This document shows, one piece after another, positions 36,010-46,120 of a stretch of DNA of 64,000 nucleotides; within the stretch, counting starts at the first letter, position 1; each line of letters begins with the position of its first letter. The position numbers and the translations under genes are program-made. The notes beneath the pieces are model-generated. The model did not search any database. It was not told the origin of the DNA and worked only from the letters and a program-made list of their open reading frames with translations. This DNA comes from Algoriphagus pacificus (GTDB taxonomy: Bacteria > Bacteroidota > Bacteroidia > Cytophagales > Cyclobacteriaceae), in the NCBI RefSeq assembly GCF_017254845.1, contig NZ_JAFKCU010000001.1, positions 517,048-581,047 on the forward strand, written 5' to 3'.

Positions 36010-37800
36010 TCAATTTTCTGCAAACTGTAGCCGAACAAGGTTTGCATAAAAACCTTCGTCCTTTTTCAAAAGATCCTGATGGTTTCCTTCTTCGATAATT
36101 TCACCGTCTTTAAGAACATAGATTCTGTCTACTTTTCTAATAGTGGCCAATCTATGCGCAATGATGATGGTAGTTCTTCCTTTCATCAACTCATCCAATG
36201 CTTCCTGCACCAATGATTCAGATTCTGCATCTAAAGATGAAGTTGCTTCATCCAAAATTAAGATGGAAGGATCTTTCAAAATCGCTCTTGCGATAGCGAC
36301 TCTTTGTCTCTGTCCTCCAGAAAGCTTCACACCGCGCTCTCCAACCAAGGTATCTAAGCCTTCAGGGAATTGGCTGATAAACTGCCATGCATTTGCTTTT
36401 TTTGCTGCCAAAATAATTTCATCCTCTGAGGCATCTGGCTTAGCATAGGCAATATTTTCTCGGATGGAACCACCAAAAAGCAAGACTTCCTGTGGTACCA
36501 TGCCCACTTTTCCACGAAGGGCCTGAAGATCCCAATTAGTGATATTCTTGTCATCTACTAGGATCTGGCCACCTTGGATTTCATAAAATCTCAAGAGCAA
36601 TTGAATAATAGTGGATTTTCCTGCTCCAGAATGTCCGGCCAAAGCCACTTTTTCACCAGGATTGACATGGAAACTCAAACCTTTCAAAACCTCCACTTCT
36701 GGTCGAGTTGGATAATGGAATTGAATATTCTTAAAGTCTATTTTTCCTTTGAAATCAAGTGCCACATCTCCACCTGCAAATTCAGGTTCTTCCTCCAAAA
36801 TCTCCAATACTCGTTCTGAAGAACCGATTGCTTTCTGAACCTGTCCATAAATATCGCCCAAGCCTGCAATAGACCCCCCGATAAAAGTGGTATAAAGAAC
36901 AAAGGAAACTAGTTCCCCTACACTCATCTCTCCGGATCCGACCAAACTCGCTCCATACCACATCACAGCTACGATCCCTCCAAACAAAGCAAAGATGATA
37001 AAGGAAATAAATGCGCCTCTGTATTTTGCTTGCCTCAGTGCTACTCCGACTACATTATTTAAACCCTTGCCGTACCGAGCAGATTCATAAACTTCCCCCA
37101 CAAAGGATTTGACGGTAGAAATGGATTGAAGCGTTTCTTCTACAATCACATTCGCAGCAGCTAATTCATCTTGAGTCTTTTTGGAGAGTTTTCTGATAAA
37201 CTTTCCAAATACCATGGCTATAAAAACCAAAAGAGGGAATGTCCCCAGCATGAAAAGCGTCAATTTAGGGGTATTGTAAAGTAGAAATCCCACACCAGCA
37301 ACCAAGGTGATGATCTGTCTGAAAAATTCCGCCAACGTAACAGAAAAGGTATCCTGAAGCAAACTTACATCCGCAGTAATTCTAGAGATCAATTCGCCGG
37401 TTCTTCTTTTATCAAAAAATGTCATTGGCAGCCTTACCATTCTGGAATAAAGCGCTAATCTGATATCTCGCATGGATCTCTCCGAAACCAAAGCAAACAA
37501 CCAAACTCGAAAGAAAGAAAAGACACTTTGTATGGCTAAAATCGCTACCAAGATCAATGCAATTGAATTGATATCAGAGACGATCCATTCTGTTCCTTGC
37601 GCAGCATCAATAAGTTTTCCTGCTACAAAAGGAAAAGTCAAAAGGGTAAGTGAAGAAAATAAAAGGAATACCAATCCTAGGATAAAAGCCCATTTGTAGG
37701 GCATCAGAAAGCGGAATATATTTCCGATTTTCTCTAAATTCTGCTTTGACAACTTCCTCTTTTCATGCTCTTCTAAAGCAGTGCCTCTCTGTTTTGCCAT
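36010..37800 (-). CDS. ABC transporter, fused permease-ATPase (MsbA/multidrug exporter type)
   Basis: 596 residues. Six-helix membrane domain in residues about 30-320, nucleotide-binding domain from 350 on. Walker A GHSGAGKST (389-397), Q-loop MVPQE (434-438), signature LSGGQRQR (493-500) and Walker B ILILDEATSS. The half-transporter forms a homodimer in the inner membrane and exports lipids or drugs. Complete and ordinary in length. Confidence 0.95.
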   Translation of the reverse strand: MAKQRGTALEEHEKRKLSKQNLEKIGNIFRFLMPYKWAFILGLVFLLFSSLTLLTFPFVAGKLIDAAQGTEWIVSDINSIALILVAILAIQSVFSFFRVWLFALVSERSMRDIRLALYSRMVRLPMTFFDKRRTGELISRITADVSLLQDTFSVTLAEFFRQIITLVAGVGFLLYNTPKLTLFMLGTFPLLVFIAMVFGKFIRKLSKKTQDELAAANVIVEETLQSISTVKSFVGEVYESARYGKGLNNVVGVALRQAKYRGAFISFIIFALFGGIVAVMWYGASLVGSGEMSVGELVSFVLYTTFIGGSIAGLGDIYGQVQKAIGSSERVLEILEEEPEFAGGDVALDFKGKIDFKNIQFHYPTRPEVEVLKGLSFHVNPGEKVALAGHSGAGKSTIIQLLLRFYEIQGGQILVDDKNITNWDLQALRGKVGMVPQEVLLFGGSIRENIAYAKPDASEDEIILAAKKANAWQFISQFPEGLDTLVGERGVKLSGGQRQRVAIARAILKDPSILILDEATSSLDAESESLVQEALDELMKGRTTIIIAHRLATIRKVDRIYVLKDGEIIEEGNHQDLLKKDEGFYANLVRLQFAEN

Positions 37801-37878
37801 TCGTCTTTTCGGGTAATTTAAACCACAAAAGTAAGGCTTTTTGCCTGCATATCATTCCCCTCAGGATAATTCCTTGGA

Positions 37879-39015
37879 TTAGGAAACTTGCTCCACCAAA
37901 TCAAACCTTCCATTCCTTTCCAAAACCAAATCTGAAAGATTTTCTCCCAATGCTGCTGAATGCTTGAAACCATGTCCGGAACAAGCTGAAACAAACCAAT
38001 AATTACGGTTTTGTCGGATGACAAAATTGGAATCCTCAGTCACGGTATAAAAACAAACCTCTGATTTGACGAATTCCCTTTTCAAACCTAAAATTCTCCC
38101 TTCCACTTTCTCCTCCCAAAATTTCTGCTGCTCCTTTTCGGAGACTGTCCTATCTAATAAATCAGGATGTTCGATCTCTAGGAATGACTCTGTAGCAACT
38201 TTTATCGATTTTCCATCAAGTGTAGGAAACCCATAAACAAAGTCTTCTGGCTGAGCTCCGAATCCCCACATAAAAACCGGATGCTTTTCCCAGTTCGGAG
38301 AATCCGTCTTAATCCAATGCAGTACTTGCCGGCAGATTCTGAACTCCTTTTTTTGGGAGTCATCTATAAAATCTTTGACCCATCCCCCGGAGCAATTGAT
38401 GATTTTATTGGCTGTGATTGTTTGATCTGCCAAAAAAACTTGGTGAATCTCTCCTCTTTCTATTCTTTCAACTGGGGAATCTGTCAGGATTTCTGCACCT
38501 CTGGCAAGTGCAAGGTCTAACTGTGTCTGTATCGCCAATTCAGGAAAAAGATAGCCAGCCGAAGGTTCAAAATAACCTGAACCCGTACTTTCTAATTTTA
38601 AATTTGGAAACCTTTTGCTGCAATCAGCTGAGCTGAGCGATTCATGGGGAATTTTATACTTATCAGCAAAATCTATTGTTCGCTTCATAAACCCTTGCGA
38701 ACCGTGCTTTTCCCAAGGTGTGACTCCGGAATCAAGCAAAACTCCTCCAACAGGATGAAATATCTTTTGGTCGGTTAGCTCCTCAATCTCCTTCCAAATT
38801 TCATGAGAACGCATCACCAAAGGAATGTATGCTTCATTTTCGCCTACAGCCAATCTTGTGATCCTTGTCTCTCCATGAGACGAACCAAATTTATGAGGCG
38901 GTCTAAATCTGTCTATTCCCAGGACTTTCAAACCTGATTTTGAAAGCTGAAATAATGTCGCCGAGCCCACTGCCCCAAGTCCAATAATGACTACATCATA
39001 GTGCGATTGATTCAT
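37879..39015 (-). CDS. Monomeric sarcosine oxidase / N-methyltryptophan oxidase family flavoenzyme
   Basis: Flavin amine oxidase of about 378 residues from the preferred start ATG 39015 (MNQSHYDVVIIG); an earlier ATG at 39045 adds ten residues of poor fit. The N-terminal FAD motif GLGAVGS is followed by the family signature FGSSHGETRITRLA. The Cys in EVCFYTVTEDSNFVI fits the covalent FAD attachment site of MSOX/SolA, and GHGFKHSAALGE is the C-terminal FAD segment. Oxidises N-methyl amino acids to aldehyde, amine and peroxide. The exact substrate cannot be told. Confidence 0.85.
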   Translation of the reverse strand: MNQSHYDVVIIGLGAVGSATLFQLSKSGLKVLGIDRFRPPHKFGSSHGETRITRLAVGENEAYIPLVMRSHEIWKEIEELTDQKIFHPVGGVLLDSGVTPWEKHGSQGFMKRTIDFADKYKIPHESLSSADCSKRFPNLKLESTGSGYFEPSAGYLFPELAIQTQLDLALARGAEILTDSPVERIERGEIHQVFLADQTITANKIINCSGGWVKDFIDDSQKKEFRICRQVLHWIKTDSPNWEKHPVFMWGFGAQPEDFVYGFPTLDGKSIKVATESFLEIEHPDLLDRTVSEKEQQKFWEEKVEGRILGLKREFVKSEVCFYTVTEDSNFVIRQNRNYWFVSACSGHGFKHSAALGENLSDLVLERNGRFDLVEQVS

Positions 39016-39064
39016 GGATGAATATGCTGAAAAACCGCTTCTCAAAAAATATCCTTCAATAAAA

Positions 39065-39099
39065 AAGGTAGGATCGACTTTTCAGCTTCATCCTACCTT
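39065..39099 (-). terminator. Hairpin terminator of the coiled-coil membrane gene
   Basis: AAGGTAGGAT (39065-39074) pairs with ATCCTACCTT (39090-39099). On the minus strand it precedes TTTTTTATTG, 35 bp after the stop at 39134. Confidence 0.8.
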
Positions 39100-39133
39100 C
39101 AATTTCTTTATCCCTACGCTTTGAGGGTAAAAT

Positions 39134-39736
39134 CTACTTTTTGCCCATTTGAGCATCAATCAACTCTCGCTTCAGCTTCCGCTCACGCTCAAGGGTATTT
39201 TTCCTGTGAGAATCAAATTCCTCTTGAACCTCTGCTAAATCGTTCTGGGCTTTTTTGATTTTTTTGAAACTTCTGAAAAACTGCATGGAGAAAAATCCAA
39301 GAGCTACGGCCAATATTGCAACGATAAGCCACATCATAGAGGAGTAAACAGCCTTATGAATGCCCATTCCTAAAAATGTAAAATTGTCTTTCGCAGCAAT
39401 GGCTTCTTCTTTTTCAGTTTCTGCCTGAAGAAGGATTTCATTCATACTTCCAATGGAATCCTTTTGGTTAGAAATCAGCGTCTTAAGATCCAAGACCTCT
39501 TGTCTCATGGTTCGCATAGAATCCAAAATATTGGATTTCAGCTTATCCAGATTGGTTCTTTTAACAACTTTATACTCTTGGAAATTATTGGATATGCTAT
39601 AGATGTAGTCAAATTGGCTGTCAATAGTGCCACTATTCAAAGAACCTTGTTCTGCTGTATCTTCCTGAGCAAAAGCCAGGTTTCCATTTCCAATAACTAC
39701 TAACAACAAACTAAACAGGGTGAATACTTTTAACAT
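39134..39736 (-). CDS. Membrane-anchored coiled-coil protein (often mis-annotated as a tRNA methyltransferase)
   Basis: 200 residues. Signal peptide (first 23), then a helical segment, one membrane helix at about 135-158 (SMMWLIVAILAVALGFFS), and a cytoplasmic coiled coil (FRSFKKIKKAQNDLAEVQEEF). Bacteroidota databases sometimes label such proteins tRNA (guanine-N1)-methyltransferase; nothing here supports that. Role unknown. Confidence 0.65.
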   Translation of the reverse strand: MLKVFTLFSLLLVVIGNGNLAFAQEDTAEQGSLNSGTIDSQFDYIYSISNNFQEYKVVKRTNLDKLKSNILDSMRTMRQEVLDLKTLISNQKDSIGSMNEILLQAETEKEEAIAAKDNFTFLGMGIHKAVYSSMMWLIVAILAVALGFFSMQFFRSFKKIKKAQNDLAEVQEEFDSHRKNTLERERKLKRELIDAQMGKK

Positions 39737-40186
39737 TGGGTATTAGTTTTACAATTTGGGGGTTTCGCTTCGGTCTTCAATAAACATGCCTCCGTGCAAA
39801 ATTAACAGGATTTTTTAAAGGCGGTCCATTCATTTTTTTAAAAAACGAAAGCTTTTTAATTGATTTTCAATGTTTTAAGACTCCTTTTAATATCACTTTT
39901 TTTAGTCACTCGTTTTATGATTGTCAAATTCACTTAAATCTTGCTCTTTCTTTTGCGAGTGATTCTCTTAATTAGAGTTCTCTTTTATCTCCAAACTATG
40001 CAGAATCAAGAAGAATTGGAAGTCCAAAAAATTGGATAAAAGACTAGAGTTTAAACCAGTTTTTGTAAACTATATCAACTAAAGAACATCTTCGTAAGTT
40101 GAGAGAAGAAGGTAACTTAGACACGAATTATTCTCCAATTAGTATAGAACTCAAAAGGATAAAATTTGGGAAAAGTGAACATTTAT
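39737..40186. other. 450-bp spacer
   Basis: Between the divergent coiled-coil and TPR genes. It should hold both promoters. TAAAATTTG, near 40160, is close to a -7 box with one extra base. No other feature seen. Confidence 0.4.
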
Positions 40187-41395
40187 ATGAAGTTAATTTG
40201 CCTTTCTTTTTTCTTTCTTATTCTATTTCAGTCTTTCCTGTTTGCTCAAAATTCCAAACAAGGAAATCTTTTTGAGGAAGGTTTGATCCAATTTGAAAAG
40301 GAAAATTGGGAAGCCGCGTCTCAATTTTTTTCCGAATGGTTAGCTCTTCATCCCAGAGATGCTCAGGCTTTTTGGCTGAGAGGACAGGCCTTCGAGCAAC
40401 TTGCAAATTATCAAATGGCAAATAGTGATTTCAGCAATGCGTTGGAACTGAATCCAGAACAAGGAGAAATCTATTTTGCCAGAGGGCGAGTCAGGCATTT
40501 ATTGGGACAATATGAAGCTGCAATGCAGGATTATGATTCATTTATCCAAAGTGAGCCAACTGAAACCACACAAGTGATTTTTAGAAAAGAACCGGGGGAT
40601 ACTGGGTATTCTAAACCGATGACCGTTCAGAATAGAAATCCTGCCCAAATCTATTACCACATGGGGATGACTAGTATGGAGCTGGAAGAATATGACCAAG
40701 CCATCTCGTATTTTAACGAGTCAATAAAGTTCAATTCTGAGGAGCCAAACTTCTATGCAGAAAGAGGGAGAGCTTATTCAAAATTGGGTGAGAATAATCT
40801 TGCCTTGGAATCATTTGAAATCGCTCTGGAGATGGATCCTGATAATATTTTGGCCCGGCAAGGAATCGCTTTGGTCAAAACGGGTGGAGACGAGGATCTG
40901 ATTCAAAACCTCACGGAAGTCATCGAAGATTCGATTGCAAATTCTCAAACTTACAAGCAGCGTGGCTTTTACAGGATGAATAATGAGGATCTAGAAGGTG
41001 CCTTGGCAGACTTTTCACAGGCCCTGATTCTTGAAGAGAATGATATTGAAACGCTCTATTATCGAGCAAAAGTTTATGCAAAGCTTAAAGAATGGAAAGC
41101 TGCAGAATCCGATTTTTCAAAAGCCATTGAGTTCGATCCGCAAAACCCTGAATTTTTTCTTTCCCGCGGACAAAGCAGATATCAAGCAGAAGCATTCGAA
41201 GAAGCATTGGCTGATTTTACCATTTTTGTTTCCTTAGATCCAGAGAACCCTTCCTCCTATTACCATCGGGGCATAGCTTACCAAAGATTGAAAAAACTTG
41301 ATTTGGCTTGTGCCGATTTAGCTAAAGCTACCGAGTTAGGAATGGATCAGGCCAAAGTGGTTTGGGAGAAAATATGTGGAAATCAGGTGAATTAA
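40187..41395 (+). CDS. Exported TPR repeat protein
   Basis: 402 residues starting at ATG 40187; an in-frame TTG at 40166 would add residues before the signal. Signal peptide (ICLSFFFLILFQSFLFAQ) then about ten tetratricopeptide repeats, with the typical pattern A..W...G......Y..A..F..A..L.P, e.g. LDCA-, AISYFNESIKF, ALESFEIALEMDP, ALADFSQALILEE. A periplasmic or outer-membrane protein-interaction scaffold. Ends 4 bp into the convergent permease gene. Confidence 0.85.
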   Translation: MKLICLSFFFLILFQSFLFAQNSKQGNLFEEGLIQFEKENWEAASQFFSEWLALHPRDAQAFWLRGQAFEQLANYQMANSDFSNALELNPEQGEIYFARGRVRHLLGQYEAAMQDYDSFIQSEPTETTQVIFRKEPGDTGYSKPMTVQNRNPAQIYYHMGMTSMELEEYDQAISYFNESIKFNSEEPNFYAERGRAYSKLGENNLALESFEIALEMDPDNILARQGIALVKTGGDEDLIQNLTEVIEDSIANSQTYKQRGFYRMNNEDLEGALADFSQALILEENDIETLYYRAKVYAKLKEWKAAESDFSKAIEFDPQNPEFFLSRGQSRYQAEAFEEALADFTIFVSLDPENPSSYYHRGIAYQRLKKLDLACADLAKATELGMDQAKVVWEKICGNQVN

Positions 41396-42618
41396 AGCTC
41401 TCTGACGGTATCCACTTGAGAAGCAATATAGGCCGGTCTATAGGATGCCAATAGCGTAATCCCGATGACAGCAAGGCTTATCCATAAAAAGTCAGTCCAG
41501 GCGATTTTCACCGGATAAGCATCTATCACAGCAGAAGAAATCCCCAAGGAAACTAGGCCGTATTCCTGTTGCACCACGCAAACTAAAAAGCCTAAAATCA
41601 GTCCGATAATGGCTCCACTCAAGGCAATTAATGCCCCCTGCTTTAAAAAAATCCAACGAATCAATTTGTCAGGAGCACCCATGGCTCTCAAAACAGCAAT
41701 GTCTTTTTTCTTTTCGATCGCCAGCATACTCAGTGAAAAGAAAATGTTGAATGAGGCAATCGCCAAAATAAAAGTCAGCGTCAAGAACACGAAGAGCTTC
41801 TCCAATTTCACTGTTCGCAGCAAACCAGAATGTTGCTCGTCAGTATTTTTCACCAAAAATCTCTCTCCAAGCAATCCCTTTAGTCGCTGCTGAACCTGAT
41901 TGATAGAAGCTCCATCTTCCACTTTTATTTCCAAAGCTGTTCGGCGATCTCCATAATTCAGAAGTTTTTTTGCAAACTCCAAAGGTGCTATCACATATTC
42001 ATCATCAAACTGCCTTTCTATACTGAAAAAGGCCGCAGGATCTAAAATACCCGAAGCATATAATTGACTAGGATCAATGGTAGCTGCGCTTCTGGGGGCC
42101 TTGGGATAGAAAACTTTCAGTGGAACGTTGATATCATTCAGGTTTATGGAAAGAAAAAAACCTACTCCCCTACCTAAAATAGCTGCCGGTCTCAAGCCTG
42201 TTCCCAAGGTTGTGTCTCCCCAGAAATAGCCTTTTGAAAACCTACCCTGATCTAAAAAATTATCCGATACTCCTTTTAATCTCGCAACGATCTGATTTCC
42301 ATTGTAATCAAAAAGCGCATTATCCTCGATCACTTCGGTCAAAATAGCCACTCCTTCAACAGACCTGATACTATCCAACCAATCCTCAGTGATTTCAAAA
42401 CTTTTTCCTTCAGCAGCTTCTATTTTCAGTTCCGCGTCAAAACTTGCAAATAAGCCTCTTATCAGATCTTCCAATCCATTGAATACGGACATGACAATCA
42501 CCAAAGCCATGGTACCCACGGCCACTCCAATCATGGAAATGGTAGAAAGGATCGTAATAAAATTCCGCTTTTTTTTGCTGCGAAAATACCGGGCCGCTAT
42601 GAAGAAACTTAAGTTCAA
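41392..42618 (-). CDS. FtsX/LolC-E-family ABC permease
   Basis: 408 residues. One N-terminal membrane helix (about 21-45, ISMIGVAVGTMALVIVMSV), a large periplasmic domain, then three helices at about 270-395 (FLTLTFILAIASFNIFFSLSML etc.). Features match lipoprotein-releasing LolC/LolE permeases. The ATPase partner (LolD) is not adjacent. It starts 12 bp after the rbfA stop, so rbfA and this gene form an operon. Confidence 0.85.
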   Translation of the reverse strand: MNLSFFIAARYFRSKKKRNFITILSTISMIGVAVGTMALVIVMSVFNGLEDLIRGLFASFDAELKIEAAEGKSFEITEDWLDSIRSVEGVAILTEVIEDNALFDYNGNQIVARLKGVSDNFLDQGRFSKGYFWGDTTLGTGLRPAAILGRGVGFFLSINLNDINVPLKVFYPKAPRSAATIDPSQLYASGILDPAAFFSIERQFDDEYVIAPLEFAKKLLNYGDRRTALEIKVEDGASINQVQQRLKGLLGERFLVKNTDEQHSGLLRTVKLEKLFVFLTLTFILAIASFNIFFSLSMLAIEKKKDIAVLRAMGAPDKLIRWIFLKQGALIALSGAIIGLILGFLVCVVQQEYGLVSLGISSAVIDAYPVKIAWTDFLWISLAVIGITLLASYRPAYIASQVDTVREL

Positions 42619-42630
42619 TCGATTCGGATA

Positions 42631-43014
42631 TTAATCTTCTGTCTCTTCATCATCCTCTTCAGGAGCATCCGGGATATTCAAATCTGAAATGACTTTGTCC
42701 ATATGCTGAGCATAAGAAGCTGAGTCATCTGGGAAAAATGCGATTTCTGGAATTACTCTAACTGATTTCCCTATTCTTTTTGCCAGCTGATGACGTATTT
42801 CCTTTTTGTGCTCGTTGATTAATTTGTAGGTGGCATCTGGATCGGCCAATAAAAAGCTGAGATACACTTTTGCGAAACCCAAATCCGGACTTACCAATAC
42901 GTGAGTGACCGTAATCATAGCCCGACCCACGAGATGTTTTGATTCTTTTTGAAAGATATCGCCAATCTCTTTTTGGATGAGTTTGGCATATTTTTGTTGT
43001 CTTTTACTTTCCAT
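42631..43014 (-). CDS. rbfA: Ribosome-binding factor A
   Basis: 127 residues from ATG 43014 (MESKRQQKY). A longer open frame to 43056 lacks similarity upstream. KH-like core (GRAMITVTHVLVSPDLGFAKVYLSFL, RHQLAKRIGKSVRVIPEIAFFPDDS) ending in an acidic tail. RbfA matures 16S rRNA 5' ends and helps growth in the cold. Co-transcribed with the downstream permease. Length and motifs are normal. Confidence 0.95.
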   Translation of the reverse strand: MESKRQQKYAKLIQKEIGDIFQKESKHLVGRAMITVTHVLVSPDLGFAKVYLSFLLADPDATYKLINEHKKEIRHQLAKRIGKSVRVIPEIAFFPDDSASYAQHMDKVISDLNIPDAPEEDDEETED

Positions 43015-43108
43015 GTGAAGTATTTGTGGTACAAATTTAGCGAAATAGTTGGGCAAGCTTTAATTTCGTGCAAAAGCATCCCATTTCAAACTCAATTTTC
43101 CATTCATC

Positions 43109-44494
43109 TTGCTGAGATTTTTCAAAGTCAATGATCCATTTAGATTGGTAGGACTAGCAATATACTTGCTCATTCTTTCCTGCATCTTTCTAATATGGAA
43201 TCCCCTTCCACTTACCTCGCCTCAACTCACCTGGATGATTTTAGGAGAAAGATTGGGTGAAGGATTTTTCCTCTATCAGGATATCATTGACGATACTGGG
43301 CCTCTTTCAGCAGGTTTTTTCACTTTTGTTGATCTGATATTTGGCAGGAGTCATCTTGCCTATGAACTAATCGGAAGATTATTCATTTTGTTTCAAATCA
43401 TCTATTGGAATACCATATTAATCAAATATCGGGTCTTTGATGAAAACACATACCTGCCAGCAATCATCATGGCAGCCTTGTTTCATTTTTCCTTTGATAT
43501 GCTTTCGCTGAATCCCGCTTTGTTGGGAAGTACTTTTCTGATTTTAGCTTTGGGACAACTCTTCTCCCAAACCGTTTTACAAAAGGAAACCAGCGAATCA
43601 ACTTTGTTGATCGGAATTTATGCAGGCTTAGCAGCGGGCTTTCATCCAAGCTACATCATGTTTTTGCCTTATATGATTTTTACGGGAATCGCCATAAGCG
43701 GATTTTCATTTCGTCAATTAATGCTTTCTTTGGTGGGTTATACTTTACCGATTTTATTGATTTCGGTGTTTTATTATTGGAATGATGGGCTGCAGGAAGC
43801 AATTGATATCTGGCCCTTGATTTTCCGTTCTTCCAAAGTAGTCTTCCAATCCTACTTGAGCTGGCTGATTATAGGTGCTTTCCCAATAATTTTATCCTTC
43901 ATTGGATATTTCTTCAGTGCGGTACTGAAAGGGTCCACGATCAATCAACAGAAGCAAAGACAACTTATCATACTTTGGCTGATAGCGGCAGGGCTGCAAT
44001 TTTTGTTCATCAAGAAACAAGCGGCTTTCCAATTGGTGATCTTCTTACCAGGTTTGACTTATCTGATTACTCAGTTTTTCCTTCATATGAAGCGGGGACT
44101 GATCCCAAAACTCGCGTTTTATCTATTGATTTTAGGATTGCCTGGTTTTTCTTGGTGGTTTTGGCAAAGCAATGTGGATAACCCCTCCTATTTCGTCTCC
44201 GAACAAGAGGCTAGCTCCTATCCAAGCAAAAACATTTTGATTATGGGGCCAGATATTTCTGAATATCAACAAACCAAGTTGGGTGGGCCATTCCTTAATT
44301 ATCAACTAAGCCGGTTGTACTTGGATCAGGATCGTGACCTATCTGAAAAAGCGAGACTATATCAAATGTTTCAAAATCAAAAACCTGAAGTCATTTTGGA
44401 CCAGGAAGGGCTTTTTCAGGCTATTTTGAGGGATTTTCCAGAGCTCAGCAGACATTATTCCAATCCAAAAAATGGGGTTTACTTACTGAAATAA
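43109..44494 (+). CDS. Polytopic inner-membrane protein, DUF6427-like
   Basis: 461 residues from a TTG start, with about 10-12 hydrophobic helices. N-terminal LRFFKVNDPFRLVGL and a periplasmic loop with GEGFFLYQDIIDDTGPLSAG resemble the glycosyltransferase-like DUF6427 proteins of Bacteroidota. No catalytic motif is convincing. Divergent from rbfA across 94 bp. A TTG start is less usual; the first ATG further in would lose the first helix. Confidence 0.6.
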   Translation: MLRFFKVNDPFRLVGLAIYLLILSCIFLIWNPLPLTSPQLTWMILGERLGEGFFLYQDIIDDTGPLSAGFFTFVDLIFGRSHLAYELIGRLFILFQIIYWNTILIKYRVFDENTYLPAIIMAALFHFSFDMLSLNPALLGSTFLILALGQLFSQTVLQKETSESTLLIGIYAGLAAGFHPSYIMFLPYMIFTGIAISGFSFRQLMLSLVGYTLPILLISVFYYWNDGLQEAIDIWPLIFRSSKVVFQSYLSWLIIGAFPIILSFIGYFFSAVLKGSTINQQKQRQLIILWLIAAGLQFLFIKKQAAFQLVIFLPGLTYLITQFFLHMKRGLIPKLAFYLLILGLPGFSWWFWQSNVDNPSYFVSEQEASSYPSKNILIMGPDISEYQQTKLGGPFLNYQLSRLYLDQDRDLSEKARLYQMFQNQKPEVILDQEGLFQAILRDFPELSRHYSNPKNGVYLLK

Positions 44495-44637
44495 ATTTCT
44501 ATTTGTTTCAGTAGGTAAATGCTATTTGCAATTACTTTTTCTTTGGAAATTCCCAATTCTTCCAAATACAACGCTTTTTAGATTTTTGAACTATTAGAGA
44601 TTCTAGCTAACTTTTAACTTCCTCAAAACCAACTAGA

Positions 44638-46104
44638 ATGAAAAACCTAAGTTTCCTCCTTCTCCTTTTTTGCTTTCTCTTTTTCTCCTGCTCTGAAAAG
44701 GAAACTCAACCTGATTCTCTCCAAAATGATATAGCTGCTATAGAAAATAACTTGCTTCCCCCTTTAGTGGCAAAAGGTGATTCTATCCCAAAAATGAATA
44801 TCTATGATAGAATGGAACATTATCATGTGCCAGGAGTAAGTATTGCAGTGGTAAAAGAAGGGAAACTACTCTGGGCAAAAGGATATGGGATTGCCAATAC
44901 TGAAACGGTCGACTCGGTAACGACCGAAACGATTTTTCAAGCCGGTTCCATCAGTAAACCTCTAGCTGCATTGGGAGCACTTAAATTGGTGCAGGAAGGA
45001 AAAATGGACTTGAATGAAGATATCAACACCTATCTCCAAGGCTGGAAAATTCCTGAAAACAAGTTCACCGAAACTGAAAAAGTAACACTGGAAAGACTCT
45101 TGACTCATTCTGCTGGTATGACGGTTCATGGTTTCCCAGGCTATACCCAAACTGACAGCTTCCCTGATATTATCACAGTTTTGGAAGGTAAAGGAAATAC
45201 TCCTGCAATCTTTGTGGATACAATTCCGGGAAGTATTTGGAGATATTCTGGTGGCGGTTATACGGTCATGGAAAAAGCTGTGGAGGATGTCTCCGGCCAA
45301 GCTTTGGAAGTCTATTTAAAAGAAAATATTCTGGATCCGATTGGAATGAGTCATAGTACTTATGGCCAACCACTTCCAGAAGAATACCAAGCCAATGCTA
45401 GTGCTGCTTATGATGGGGAAGGAAATTTGATTGAAGGATTATATCATAATTACCCGGAACAGGCAGCTGCTGGATTGTGGACAACTCCCTCTGATCTCGC
45501 AAAGTATTACTTGGAAATCCAGGCAATTCGAGCTGGTAAAACCGACGGCGTTCTTTCTAAAGAGCTGGTAGATAATATGCTAACTGAAAGAAAAAACCGC
45601 TGGGGTTTAGGGCCTGCTTTGGGCGAAAGAGACGGAAAAGTAGTCTTTGCACATGGAGGGAAAAATGCCGGTTTCAGTAATGATATGATGGGTTATGCAG
45701 ATCAAGGAGAAGCTATTATAATAATGACCAGTGCCGATGGTGGCGTTCGCTTAATGGCTGAAATCATGCGAGGCATTTCGGATTATTATGGGATGAATTT
45801 GAGAAAGGCAAATGAAGTAGAAGTGGTAACCCTCTCTCCTGAGCAACTGGAGCACCTTGCTGGATCTTATAAATTAAACAGACCTTTGAATGGAATCGAG
45901 AGTTACGTGGTTGAAGTAAGCGTAAGAGGTGATAAAATCTTCGTGTACGACCCTAACAATGGAGATGAAAACTTGCTTTCACCAACCTCAGAAACTGATT
46001 TTGTGGACTTATCCACAGGAGATCGTGTGAAGTTCCAGCCATCCGAAAATCCTGTTGGAATGCTTTGGGGAGGTAGTTTTCAGTTTTATAAAGTGGAAGA
46101 GTGA
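44638..46104 (+). CDS. Serine hydrolase lipoprotein, class C beta-lactamase-like
   Basis: 488 residues, lipobox LFFSC (Cys18). Nucleophile Ser104 in GSISK (SxxK), a Tyr motif WRYSGGGY in place of YxN, and a C-terminal HGGKNAGFS (KTG/HxG equivalent). The family includes esterases, D-amidases and peptidoglycan-modifying enzymes, so beta-lactam resistance should not be inferred. About 100 C-terminal residues form an extra beta domain. A paralogue is at 54734. Confidence 0.85.
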   Translation: MKNLSFLLLLFCFLFFSCSEKETQPDSLQNDIAAIENNLLPPLVAKGDSIPKMNIYDRMEHYHVPGVSIAVVKEGKLLWAKGYGIANTETVDSVTTETIFQAGSISKPLAALGALKLVQEGKMDLNEDINTYLQGWKIPENKFTETEKVTLERLLTHSAGMTVHGFPGYTQTDSFPDIITVLEGKGNTPAIFVDTIPGSIWRYSGGGYTVMEKAVEDVSGQALEVYLKENILDPIGMSHSTYGQPLPEEYQANASAAYDGEGNLIEGLYHNYPEQAAAGLWTTPSDLAKYYLEIQAIRAGKTDGVLSKELVDNMLTERKNRWGLGPALGERDGKVVFAHGGKNAGFSNDMMGYADQGEAIIIMTSADGGVRLMAEIMRGISDYYGMNLRKANEVEVVTLSPEQLEHLAGSYKLNRPLNGIESYVVEVSVRGDKIFVYDPNNGDENLLSPTSETDFVDLSTGDRVKFQPSENPVGMLWGGSFQFYKVEE

Positions 46105-46120
46105 AAAATTGAAATAATAT

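Noticed and set aside
39134-39736. tRNA (guanine-N1)-methyltransferase
   Set aside because: A name sometimes carried by such proteins, but the sequence is a signal peptide, one membrane helix and a coiled coil with no SPOUT motif.
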